A program made the position numbers and the translations under genes. Source: Bacteroidales bacterium (lineage in GTDB: Bacteria > Bacteroidota > Bacteroidia > Bacteroidales > SM23-62). From it: 12,603 nt of DNA. The stretch spans positions 1 to 12,603 of the forward strand of contig JADHVS010000129.1 in assembly GCA_016783865.1 (NCBI GenBank), given 5' to 3'. Below the pieces are notes generated by a model that saw only the letters and a list, made by a program, of their open reading frames with translations, ran no database searches and was not told the origin of the DNA. Positions 5,715 through 12,603 of this stretch are shown in pieces (positions within the stretch are counted from its first letter, which is position 1; each line of letters begins with the position of its first letter).

Positions 5715-6857
5715 ATGTTTATTCGTAAACAACTTTTCCAGAATTTAGGGAAAGAAAGCGCTTTTCTCTGGGGAGCCCGTCAAACGGGAAAAAGCACATT
5801 GGTGAAATACCTTTACCCTCATGCACGCTATTTCGATCTTCTGCTTGGGCGGGAATTTGAACGATTTCAGCGGAATCCCTCCCTGCTGACAGAAATTGTG
5901 CTGGCCGCGAATCCTTCACAACTCATCATCATCGATGAAATTCAGCGCATCCCTGCACTGCTGAATGAAGTACACTGGTTGATAGCCAATCACAACAAAC
6001 AATTTATCCTGAGTGGTTCAAGCCCAAGAAAGATTATCCGTGGCGGAGGAAACCTGTTGGGTGGCAGAGCCATACGATACGAATTATACCCCCTTTGCTA
6101 TCCTGAAATTCCGGATTTCAATCTTGTCAATGCATTGAATAATGGGCTGCTTCCCCGGCTCTATCCGACCAAAGATGCAAAGAATATGTTAGCGGCCTAC
6201 GTGGGAAATTACCTGAAAGATGAGATCATGGCTGAGGCCCGGATACGAAATATGGCTTCATTCAGTAAATTCCTTGAAATGGCTGCATTCTCGAATGGTG
6301 AATTGGTGAATTATTCCAATATTGCAACCGACTGCGGCGTAAGTGCACCAACCGTGAAAGAATATTTTCAAATTCTCGAAGATACGTTGACCGGTCGCTT
6401 TCTGCCATCCTACCAGAAGAGACCAAAACGCAGGGTGATCCTGTCGCCTAAATTTTACTATTTCGACATAGGTATCGCAAATTATCTCTTGAAAAGAGGA
6501 AATATAGAACAGGGAAGCGAATCGTTTGGAAAAGCCTTCGAACACTTTATTTTTAACGAACTCCAATCACATAGCCATTATACACGCTTGCACTACCCGA
6601 TCCACTACTGGCGCACTGCATCTCAGGTTGAAGTTGATTTCATCCTTGGCGATCATGAGATTGCTATTGAAGTTAAATCTACCGCACTGGCAAATCCCCG
6701 TCATAGTAAAGGATTAAAAAGCTTTGCCGAAGAATACAAAGTAAAAAAGCTGTTACTGGTAACGAATGATCCCTACCCCCGATTGATGGAGAATGTCCAT
6801 GTTTTCCCCTGGCGGTCCTTTTTGGACAAGCTCTGGTCAGGCCAGATTATCGGATGA
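5715..6857 (+). CDS. AAA ATPase with DUF4143 C-terminal domain (first)
   Basis: 380 residues from ATG 5715 (MFIRKQLFQNLGKESAFLWG). A longer version would need a TTG at 5667 lying inside the promoter box, so it is rejected. Walker A GARQTGKS (20-27); Walker B LIIIDEIQRIP (70-80); sensor FILSGSSPRK (97-106). A winged-helix-like segment is at about 205-240 (YSNIATDCGVSAPTVKEYFQ). The C-terminal DUF4143 part has EVDFIL (306-311) and AIEVKS (317-322), a PD-(D/E)XK-like pair. The family is common in Bacteroidota and spirochaetes and has no settled function; ATP binding is well supported, nuclease activity is only inferred. It lies 140 bp upstream of another DUF4143-type ATPase that has its own promoter. 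Confidence 0.88.
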   Translation: MFIRKQLFQNLGKESAFLWGARQTGKSTLVKYLYPHARYFDLLLGREFERFQRNPSLLTEIVLAANPSQLIIIDEIQRIPALLNEVHWLIANHNKQFILSGSSPRKIIRGGGNLLGGRAIRYELYPLCYPEIPDFNLVNALNNGLLPRLYPTKDAKNMLAAYVGNYLKDEIMAEARIRNMASFSKFLEMAAFSNGELVNYSNIATDCGVSAPTVKEYFQILEDTLTGRFLPSYQKRPKRRVILSPKFYYFDIGIANYLLKRGNIEQGSESFGKAFEHFIFNELQSHSHYTRLHYPIHYWRTASQVEVDFILGDHEIAIEVKSTALANPRHSKGLKSFAEEYKVKKLLLVTNDPYPRLMENVHVFPWRSFLDKLWSGQIIG

Positions 6858-6938
6858 TTTAATTCCCCCTCCCGACCCTCCCCTGGAGAGCTAAAAAAAG
6901 AAAAATTTCTATCATCAATATAAATTATTGTAGCTTTA

Positions 6939-6970
6939 TTTGCATTTGAAATAGAAACTTCTTATATTTG
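6939..6970 (+). promoter_or_regulatory. Bacteroidota promoter, -33 and -7 boxes
   Basis: TTTG at 6939-6942, a 20-bp spacer, then TATATTTG at 6963-6970, close to the consensus TTTG-N(19-21)-TANNTTTG. It lies 27 bp before the ATG at 6998. This is the most complete promoter in the window and argues that the gene is transcribed apart from the upstream ATPase. Confidence 0.65.
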
Positions 6971-6997
6971 CCTTTGTATCTCCATGAATAAAACCCA

Positions 6998-8245
6998 ATG
7001 AAAGATCTCTTAAAAACCATCATCTTTGATCAACAAACCACCAAGTGGTCAGCTGAATTCGTAAAGCGGGAAATATCGGAAAAATTTATTACAAGCCCCG
7101 AGATTATAGTGATCTCCGGTATCAGAAGATGCGGGAAATCCACCCTTCTGCTACAGATAAGAAAAGATGCAACTGAACGCGATTTTTTCATGAACTTCGA
7201 CGATGAACGGTTGGTGAATTTCACTGTTGCCGATTTCCAGATTCTTCATGAAACCTTCATCGAACTGTTTGGAAACCAAACTATCTTCTACTTCGATGAA
7301 ATCCAAAACATTCCCGGGTGGGAGCGATTTATACGCAGACTCCACGATCATGGGAATAAAGTCTTTCTGACCGGATCCAACGCGACTATGTTAAGCCGCG
7401 AACTGGGAAGCCACCTGACAGGCCGGCACCTCTCATTCGAATTATTCCCGTTCTCTTTCCGGGAATATCTCGCTTTTATTAGCTACACGTTGTCCTCCAA
7501 ACAACTACACAGTACAACAGGGAAGTCCATGTTACAACGTCATTTCAATGACTATTTCCAGGCAGGCGGATTTCCTGGCTACCTGAAAACGAAAAACGAC
7601 GAATACCTGAAGTCGTTGTACCAAAGCATCTTATATAGGGATGTGATGGTACGTAATCGCCTGACCAATGAAAAGGAACTGCTCGAATTGGTTTACTTCC
7701 TGGCAAGTAATACAGCCAAACTCTCATCCAATAACTCCCTGACAAAAGTAGCAGGTGTGAAAAATGCCACTACCATCCGTAACTATATCGAGTTCCTGGA
7801 AAACACCTATCTTCTTTTTCAGGTATACAAGTTCGATCATTCTGTAAAAAACCAGATCCGTAATGCAAAAAAAACCTACTTCATTGATAATGCCCTGATT
7901 CATAAACTGGGTTTCCTCTTTTCGGACGAATCGGGTAGATTACTTGAAAACCTGGTCTTCATTGAACTGAAAAGAAGAGGAAAAGAGGTATTCTACCACG
8001 CAAACCTGAAAGAGTGTGATTTCATCATCAAACAGGGAACACGAATCACTCAAGCCATTCAAGTATGTCATGCCTTTGATTCACCGGATACATTTGAACG
8101 GGAATTGTCGGGGCTTATGGATGCCCTGGCAACCTATCAGCTAAATGAAGGATACATCATCACCACTTACACGGAAGAGGAAATCCTTCGCGAGAATAAA
8201 AAAATTCACATCAAATCTGCCTGGAAATGGCTGTTAGAAGGCTAG
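6998..8245 (+). CDS. AAA ATPase with DUF4143 C-terminal domain (second)
   Basis: 415 residues. Walker A GIRRCGKS (41-48); Walker B IFYFDEIQNIPGWE (96-109); sensor VFLTGSNATML (122-132), then the LTGRHLSFELFPFSFREYL segment typical of these proteins. The middle has a winged-helix-like stretch (LTKVAGVKNATTIRNYIEFLENTYLL). The C-terminal DUF4143 part has LENLVFIELKRRG and ECDFII (339-344), then AIQVCH (353-358). The third nuclease-like position is QVC rather than EVK, as is common in this subfamily, so catalysis is doubtful. It belongs to a different subgroup from the protein at 5715-6857: the two share only motifs, not extended sequence. It is convergent with the SNF2 gene, whose end lies 130 bp away. 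Confidence 0.88.
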   Translation: MKDLLKTIIFDQQTTKWSAEFVKREISEKFITSPEIIVISGIRRCGKSTLLLQIRKDATERDFFMNFDDERLVNFTVADFQILHETFIELFGNQTIFYFDEIQNIPGWERFIRRLHDHGNKVFLTGSNATMLSRELGSHLTGRHLSFELFPFSFREYLAFISYTLSSKQLHSTTGKSMLQRHFNDYFQAGGFPGYLKTKNDEYLKSLYQSILYRDVMVRNRLTNEKELLELVYFLASNTAKLSSNNSLTKVAGVKNATTIRNYIEFLENTYLLFQVYKFDHSVKNQIRNAKKTYFIDNALIHKLGFLFSDESGRLLENLVFIELKRRGKEVFYHANLKECDFIIKQGTRITQAIQVCHAFDSPDTFERELSGLMDALATYQLNEGYIITTYTEEEILRENKKIHIKSAWKWLLEG

Positions 8246-8375
8246 CGCCTTGACAATGCCGCTGCGCGTTTTCAATTTCATTTTATTTGCCATTCTGTTT
8301 CACCTTGCCGGCAAAGACTCGGAGAAAAAGGAGTGATCCCTGTGAAAAGGCCTGAGGGCAAGAAACAGAAAAATG
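8246..8375. other. Short convergent intergenic region
   Basis: 130 bp between two gene 3' ends. It contains the palindrome TTGCCGGCAA (8305-8314), and GGCCTGAGGGCAAGAAACAG at about 8348, which matches the tail of the composite repeat at about 2734 (GGCCTGAGGGCAAGAAAAAG). It appears to hold only the worn right end of a repeat copy. No clear terminator with a T-run is seen. Confidence 0.45.
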
Positions 8376-10970
8376 TCATTGATTTCCCATCCCCTTCATC
8401 ATAGAGCCTATTAATCCGAAAATATTCTCCACCACCTGCCTGCTCTCCACCGGGATCTTCAGGTAGGTCTTTCCATCCGAAGGATCCTCCGACACGATGG
8501 AATCAACCAGTTGCCTGGCGGTGTCGGGACTGGACAGTGCAACAGATAATCCGCTCAGGAAATCCAGCCCGCTCTTCAACAGAGCCGGAGGATCAGGGAA
8601 GGCGCTTTCCGGCGTCTCGTTCCCCGTCAGATCCATATCCCGTGAAGCCTTTTCCTGTGGATCTGCATCCTCCACACCCGTTTCAGAAACAGGTGCCGGC
8701 GGTGTCTCGGTGTCGGCCGAATCTACAAGTGTTTCGGCAGAATCCACGAGTGTTTCGGCTGAAGCTGTTCCCGCTGCTCCTCCGGTGTGTACAACCAGTT
8801 CGTCAACGGTCTGCATAAACTTCTTAAACCGGCTCTCACCCATAAAGATCGCATCCTCTCCGCCATCCAGTATACCGGCTGCCATCGACGACTTGAACTT
8901 CAGTACCGAGAGCATCCGGTGCTCGATGGTCCCGGCCGCTACCATGTTGATGACCGTGACATTGCGTTTTTGCCCAAGCCGGTGGATCCGGCCAACCCGC
9001 TGTTCAAGCACCGCGGGATTCCAGGGAATATCCAGGTTGATCACGATGGATCCGGCTTGCAGGTTCAACCCCACCCCTCCGGCATCGGTCGACAAAAAGA
9101 TCCGCTTCCCGGGATCGTTGCTGAATCCTTCATAAAGCGCTCCCCGCTGATTGCCCGGAACCCCTCCGTGCAGGTACTCATAGCCGATGCCGCGCTCATC
9201 CAGCGCCTGGGCCACCAGCCGGGTCATCCGCTCCCACTGACTGAAGATCACCAGCTTCTCCTCTCCCTCGCTCATCACCTCCTCTATGATTTGAATCACC
9301 TCGTCGACCTTGGTGTCATGCCGGCTCTCCTGATCGAGGATAAAGGTGCTGTCGCATGCCATACGCATCTGGTTCAGCAGGATCAGCAGCCGTTGCCGAT
9401 CCTGCTCGCTGAGGTAGCCGAATTGCCTCCATTTCGAAACAAGACGCGCCACAATGTTGGCGCACTCGTCGTGCACCCGGCGCTGCTCGGCTGTCATTGG
9501 TACGAAAAGTATTTTATCCATCCTCGCCGGAAGCTGATGCAACACCTCGTTTCTCCGCCTGCGGATCATGACGTCGGAAAGCAGCGTTCCGATCTCGTTC
9601 AGGTTCCGGTAGCCGGTAACCTTTCCCTTTTCGTCTTTCACCTGATGGCTGTCCAGAAACCGGAAAAATGGCCCGAGTTTAAACGGATTCACATACTGCA
9701 TGATCGAATAGAGCTCCTCCAGCTTGTTTTCCAACGGAGTTCCGGTAAGCACCAATGCGTAAGGAGAATGAACCTTTTTTACAGTTTGTGCCACTTTGGT
9801 TTTGAAATTCTTGATCCGTTGCGCTTCATCCAGGATCACCAGATCGGGAGCGAGTGCCGTTACCTCCTTCAAATCGTTGCAGAGGGCATGGTAGGAGATG
9901 ATCTTGTAAAAATGATCTTCGGTGTACTGTTTATTTCGTTGCAACGCCATCCCTTCAATGACCTGAACAGAGCTGCCGGTAAATTTCTCAATCTCCGTCT
10001 TCCATTGGTATTTCAGGGAAGTCGGACAAACAATCAACACGGTGGCGATCCCCCTCTCCTTCCGCATCAGCTCGGCAACGGCCAGCGCCTGGATGGTCTT
10101 CCCCAATCCCATATCGTCGGCAATCAGGCTTCGGCCGGCGGTTACGGCAAAACAAACCCCCTCTTTCTGATACCTGAAAAGCCGGGTTTGCAATAGTCCG
10201 TCAAATTTGCCATTGTTCAGGTAAGGTTGATAACGCTCTCCAATCAAAGCCATCCGTGCAGCCGCATCGCGAAGCCCCAGGATGAATTCCAACGCATCCG
10301 GGTAACACCGGAACGAAGGATGAATCCGGGCCGCCTGTTTCAGAAATTTTTCAAACTGCCCGATCATCTCAGGTTTAAGCTCTCCGGCATCATTGAAATA
10401 GATCCCGGCAAGCGTCCTGAACTCCTCTTCCTTCACCGTTCCGATCCTTACCTTCACGGTACGTCCATCCAGATAGGAGAGGTAAACCGAGGAGTAATCG
10501 GGCCGGTATTTCTGCAGATATAACTGATTTAACTTCCGGTTTTTCCGGATCCGGTGTACGACCGCTTCAAGGTGCTTACAGGTACCCAGTCCATTGGTCT
10601 TGAAGTCATAACAGGAACAAAAATGAAAGGAGTGTTCGTTATCGCGGATCGACACCTTGTAACTGTTCCGGTTTTCGGGATTCGTAACCCGGTAATCGGT
10701 GAACACGGGCTCTTTTCCCAGCTTTTCGATCCCAAACGGATGGGATTCGGCAAACTGCCTTCGCAAGGCCATCTGCCACGCTTCCAGCGAAAGTTCAAAC
10801 GGCTTCCTGTGATAGGGAACCGCAGGTTTCACCCGGGGTTTTCCCTTCGCCGTACCAACCTTTGCGGATCGCCCACTGTCTTTATGTCTTCCGCTTCCTT
10901 TCGGCCGTCCCCGGCGTTTCGGTTGAACCAAGGTCTCTGTCATACGTTTGGAAATCGGTTTTGCTTTCAT
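8376..10970 (-). CDS. SNF2-family DNA-dependent ATPase with AT-hook and SWIM zinc finger
   Basis: 864 residues. An AT-hook-like KRRGRPKGSGRHK (18-30) sits in a basic N-terminus. A SWIM zinc finger follows: C118-x-C120-x10-C131-x-H133. The SNF2 motor starts near RLFRYQKEGV (263-272). Motif I DDMGLGKT (285-292); Ia VCPTSLKYQW; II DEAQ (381-384); III LTGTPLENKLEEL (408-420). The C-terminal helicase lobe has IFSQWERM (575-582), motif V STDAGGVGLNLQ (627-638) and motif VI QRVGRIHRLGQ (657-667). These are complete, so an active ATPase is expected; DNA translocation or nucleoprotein remodelling is family knowledge. A low-complexity acidic tail (about 725-790) contains tandem SAETLVD. The start is at 10970, with M10 as an alternative. 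The gene is monocistronic and GC-rich, unlike the repeat-laden region to its left. Confidence 0.93.
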   Translation of the reverse strand: MKAKPISKRMTETLVQPKRRGRPKGSGRHKDSGRSAKVGTAKGKPRVKPAVPYHRKPFELSLEAWQMALRRQFAESHPFGIEKLGKEPVFTDYRVTNPENRNSYKVSIRDNEHSFHFCSCYDFKTNGLGTCKHLEAVVHRIRKNRKLNQLYLQKYRPDYSSVYLSYLDGRTVKVRIGTVKEEEFRTLAGIYFNDAGELKPEMIGQFEKFLKQAARIHPSFRCYPDALEFILGLRDAAARMALIGERYQPYLNNGKFDGLLQTRLFRYQKEGVCFAVTAGRSLIADDMGLGKTIQALAVAELMRKERGIATVLIVCPTSLKYQWKTEIEKFTGSSVQVIEGMALQRNKQYTEDHFYKIISYHALCNDLKEVTALAPDLVILDEAQRIKNFKTKVAQTVKKVHSPYALVLTGTPLENKLEELYSIMQYVNPFKLGPFFRFLDSHQVKDEKGKVTGYRNLNEIGTLLSDVMIRRRRNEVLHQLPARMDKILFVPMTAEQRRVHDECANIVARLVSKWRQFGYLSEQDRQRLLILLNQMRMACDSTFILDQESRHDTKVDEVIQIIEEVMSEGEEKLVIFSQWERMTRLVAQALDERGIGYEYLHGGVPGNQRGALYEGFSNDPGKRIFLSTDAGGVGLNLQAGSIVINLDIPWNPAVLEQRVGRIHRLGQKRNVTVINMVAAGTIEHRMLSVLKFKSSMAAGILDGGEDAIFMGESRFKKFMQTVDELVVHTGGAAGTASAETLVDSAETLVDSADTETPPAPVSETGVEDADPQEKASRDMDLTGNETPESAFPDPPALLKSGLDFLSGLSVALSSPDTARQLVDSIVSEDPSDGKTYLKIPVESRQVVENIFGLIGSMMKGMGNQ
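8719..8760. repeat. 21-bp tandem repeat inside the SNF2 gene
   Basis: Two 21-bp units (8719-8739, 8740-8760) differing at three positions encode SAETLVD twice in the acidic linker of the SNF2 protein, with decayed further copies on both sides (SADTE; TASAE). Length is a multiple of three, so copy-number change keeps frame. Confidence 0.7.
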
Positions 10971-11277
10971 TCGAAAATTTTTCGTGAAAAATAAAAAAAC
11001 CCGTTGAGAAAAACCTCTTCCGCATAGCTCAACTTTTCAATGGTTGTTAACAATCTTCATCCTTCGTACCTCTAACTTCCCGTTCGTAAATCGTATTTCT
11101 GAAATCGTACTTTATCAGGGCCTTCGAAAAATCAGGCCGCAGCGAATAAATGAAAGTCCCCTTCACGGGATTTAGGGGTAGACGCTGTTAAAAAAAACTA
11201 ACATCTTCTCCCTTATCCGCAGGCATTTCAAAACCGTTTGCCTTAACTTTACACGGATCGAATAATCGTGCATCCGG
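10971..11277. other. Divergent intergenic region with a heptad tract
   Basis: 307 bp between the divergent SNF2 and PKD/CTD genes. A 7-bp periodic tract runs at about 11062-11117 (CTTCGTA, CCTCTAA, CTTCCCG, TTCGTAA, ATCGTAT, TTCTGAA, ATCGTAC, TTTATCA). It ends in GGGCCTTCGAAAAATCAGGCC at 11118-11138, close to the block at 1284, 2527 and 4418. TAACTTTA at 11244-11251 is one base off the TANNTTTG box and could serve the downstream gene. No promoter box is obvious for the SNF2 gene. Confidence 0.5.
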
Positions 11278-12321
11278 ATGAAGTTTTTATGGAAAATTCT
11301 GATATTCACCTGGATTGTATTCCTTTTGGCAACAAAGGGATACGCAATAACCGCCAATTTCACCTTCTCCACCGGCTGCCTCGGCACCCCCACTACCCTC
11401 ACCAGCACCACAACCCCACCCGACAGCATACTGGTCCTGCTGTGGGACCTGGATACGGACGGACAGTTTGACGATGCCTCGGGGGAAACTGTGAGTTGGA
11501 CCTTTGCTTCCATCGGGAATCATCCCGTGGGCCTTCAGGTTGTTGCCCTGAACGGAGATATTAATGCCATCTACAAGGATGTGCCTGTTTCCGGAGTACA
11601 GCCATCCTTTTCATTCTCCGCCGGCTGCATGGGACAACCGATCCAGTTTACCGACCTCTCCACGGTGTTTGCCGACTCGGTCCTCATACGGACATGGAAT
11701 TTCGGGGATGGCTCCCCCTCCGTGGAGACGAAAGATCCGCTCCATACCTACTCCGAAACAGGAACCTTCCAGGCCTCCCTCTGGATCATCACCGAACTGG
11801 GATGCCAGGATAGCATCGTGAACGAGATCGTCATGCAGCCTCCTCCTGACTTTACCCTGCTCTTCACCGGCGACACAGCCACTTTTCACAACGATACCAT
11901 CCTGGTGGAAGCGGTGGGTGATTTCGATAGCGTGCTGTGGAACGGATCCATCCCGGGCACCCTTTTTATAATCACATCCCCTGGTACCTATATAGTATCA
12001 GCCTACAAAGACGAATGCTTCACCACTAGCTCCTTCACCATCCATGATCATTTGGTTACAAAGGTGGGCATCATGACCCTCTTTACACCAAACGGGGATG
12101 GTTACAACGACTTCTGGGTGATTCGCAACATGGAAAGCCTGGGGATCTGTTCGGTGCAGGTGTTCGACAGCTGGGGGAACCAGGTCTATGAAAACAACGA
12201 TTACCAGAACACATGGGATGGCCGCTCCGATCAAACCGAGCTGCTATCCGGACCCTATTACTACGTGGTCCGCTTTGCCAATGGTCAGATCTATAAAGGA
12301 ACCGTAAACATTCTGAGATAA
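11278..12321 (+). CDS. Secreted PKD-domain protein with gliding-motility/T9SS C-terminal domain
   Basis: 347 residues. A signal peptide covers 1-23 (MKFLWKILIFTWIVFLLATK, ending GYA). Two PKD-like beta domains follow, about 24-105 and 106-190; the second carries WNFGDGSP (140-147) and HTYSETGTF. A divergent Ig-like stretch follows. The C-terminal 80 residues are a gliding-motility-associated CTD: FTPNGDGYNDFW (269-280), VQVFDSWGNQVYENN, TWDGRSD, LLSGPYYYVVRF, YKGTVNILR. This is the type B T9SS signal, so the protein should be exported through the outer membrane and held at the surface. Its stop codon directly abuts the ATG of a PorP/SprF-like gene, the usual partner of type B CTD proteins. 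The start is supported by the signal peptide. There is no Shine-Dalgarno, as expected for the phylum. Confidence 0.9.
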   Translation: MKFLWKILIFTWIVFLLATKGYAITANFTFSTGCLGTPTTLTSTTTPPDSILVLLWDLDTDGQFDDASGETVSWTFASIGNHPVGLQVVALNGDINAIYKDVPVSGVQPSFSFSAGCMGQPIQFTDLSTVFADSVLIRTWNFGDGSPSVETKDPLHTYSETGTFQASLWIITELGCQDSIVNEIVMQPPPDFTLLFTGDTATFHNDTILVEAVGDFDSVLWNGSIPGTLFIITSPGTYIVSAYKDECFTTSSFTIHDHLVTKVGIMTLFTPNGDGYNDFWVIRNMESLGICSVQVFDSWGNQVYENNDYQNTWDGRSDQTELLSGPYYYVVRFANGQIYKGTVNILR

Positions 12322-12603
12322 ATGCTGGCTTTACAAACGAGACAATCGAAACGATCGAGACAATCGTTACAATCGTCACGACCGTCACGACCGTCACGAC
12401 CGTCACGACCGTCACGACCGTCACGATTCCTCATCCTTCTCCTGCTTCCATTCCAACTCATCGAAGCTCAAACAAGTTCCAACCAGATGCAATACCTCAT
12501 CAACCCCTCCGTACTGGCGCCAACTTTGTTCGACAACACCACCCACTTCTCCGGATTCCTTACCTATCGTAACGAATGGACCGGTTTCCGGGGGAGACCA
12601 AAT
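12322..12603 (+). CDS. PorP/SprF-family T9SS outer-membrane protein, 5' part (runs off window)
   Basis: Ninety-four codons are open from the ATG at 12322, which follows the previous TAA with no gap, to the window end. Residues 1-35 are basic and repetitive (MLALQTRQSKRSRQ, then RPS repeats). Residues 36-49 form a hydrophobic core FLILLLLPFQLIEA, with likely cleavage before QTSSNQ. The mature start reads MQYLINPSVLAPT, then HFSGFLTYRNEWTGFRGRPN, the hallmark opening of PorP/SprF proteins (normally near 300 residues). These outer-membrane proteins work with type B CTD substrates such as the one encoded just upstream. The basic n-region is far longer than usual because a 9-bp minisatellite lies in frame. 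Alternatively the true start is a non-ATG codon nearer the hydrophobic core; no nearer in-frame ATG exists. Confidence 0.82.
   Translation, partial: MLALQTRQSKRSRQSLQSSRPSRPSRPSRPSRPSRFLILLLLPFQLIEAQTSSNQMQYLINPSVLAPTLFDNTTHFSGFLTYRNEWTGFRGRPN
12342..12422. repeat. 9-bp minisatellite, nine units
   Basis: Nine consecutive 9-bp units: ACAATCGAA, ACGATCGAG, ACAATCGTT, ACAATCGTC, then ACGACCGTC five times. The last five are perfect and the first four degenerate, a gradient typical of slippage growth at one end. The unit length keeps the PorP/SprF frame open, encoding Arg-Pro-Ser repeats. Confidence 0.9.

Noticed and set aside
8787..10196. Long plus-strand open frame (469 codons) opposite the SNF2 gene
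   Set aside because: It is the antisense shadow of a gene with intact helicase motifs. Its translation is rich in His, Pro and Leu with no recognisable domain, and it has no promoter box.
12083..12424. Minus-strand frame with MTVVTVVTVV repeats
   Set aside because: It is the complement of the 9-bp minisatellite plus the CTD gene, which has clear family motifs on the plus strand.

Overview
The window looks like a chromosomal segment of a Bacteroidota bacterium, probably Bacteroidales-like. Three things point there: a gliding-motility/type IX secretion (T9SS) C-terminal-domain protein followed directly by a PorP/SprF-type protein at the right end, repeated TANNTTTG promoter boxes of the Bacteroidota sigma factor, and mostly no Shine-Dalgarno sequences. 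The taxonomy is inference; no marker gene is present.

Left part (about 1-8245) is an accessory, repeat-rich region. It carries a SocA/Panacea-type antitoxin (85-1095); a minus-strand pair made of a small hypothetical gene (1995-2402) and a pRiA4b Orf3-like gene broken by an internal deletion plus frameshift (1552-1984); an AAA ATPase with a DUF234-type C-terminus (2824-4191); a complete higBA toxin-antitoxin operon with a palindromic candidate operator next to its promoter (4701-5424); and two further AAA ATPases with DUF4143-type C-termini (5715-6857, 6998-8245). Several of these units are separated by composite repeats. Their modules are a CCCCTCC hairpin, a 7-bp periodic tract, a conserved GGGCCTTCGAAAAATTGCC block, a long structured hairpin, and a GC-rich/A-rich tail. 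The composite copies at 1154-1512 and 4288-4653 are near-identical direct repeats 3134 bp apart at their left ends.

The most notable repeat feature is a family of two-stem hairpins (four copies, two sequence subfamilies). Both stems change between subfamilies in a way that keeps base pairing (GCGAC/GTCGC versus GGAAC/GTTCC), with a constant CTA-versus-one-base bulge. This suggests a conserved folded DNA or RNA. I do not recognise it as a named element; it resembles an integron attC in layout but lacks the attC core.

Middle part (8376-10970) is a single large minus-strand SNF2-family ATPase with an AT-hook and a SWIM zinc finger, convergent with the last AAA gene. It is visibly more GC-rich than the left end (one sampled 60-base line: 33 G+C at 9001-9060 versus 17 at 661-720).

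Right part (11278-12603) encodes a secreted PKD-domain protein with a gliding-motility C-terminal domain. Its stop codon abuts the ATG of a PorP/SprF-like gene that runs off the window. An in-frame 9-bp minisatellite encodes an Arg-Pro-Ser-rich, unusually long N-terminal region ahead of that protein's signal-peptide hydrophobic core. The pairing fits T9SS logic: the PorP/SprF-like protein would help anchor or export the type B CTD protein.
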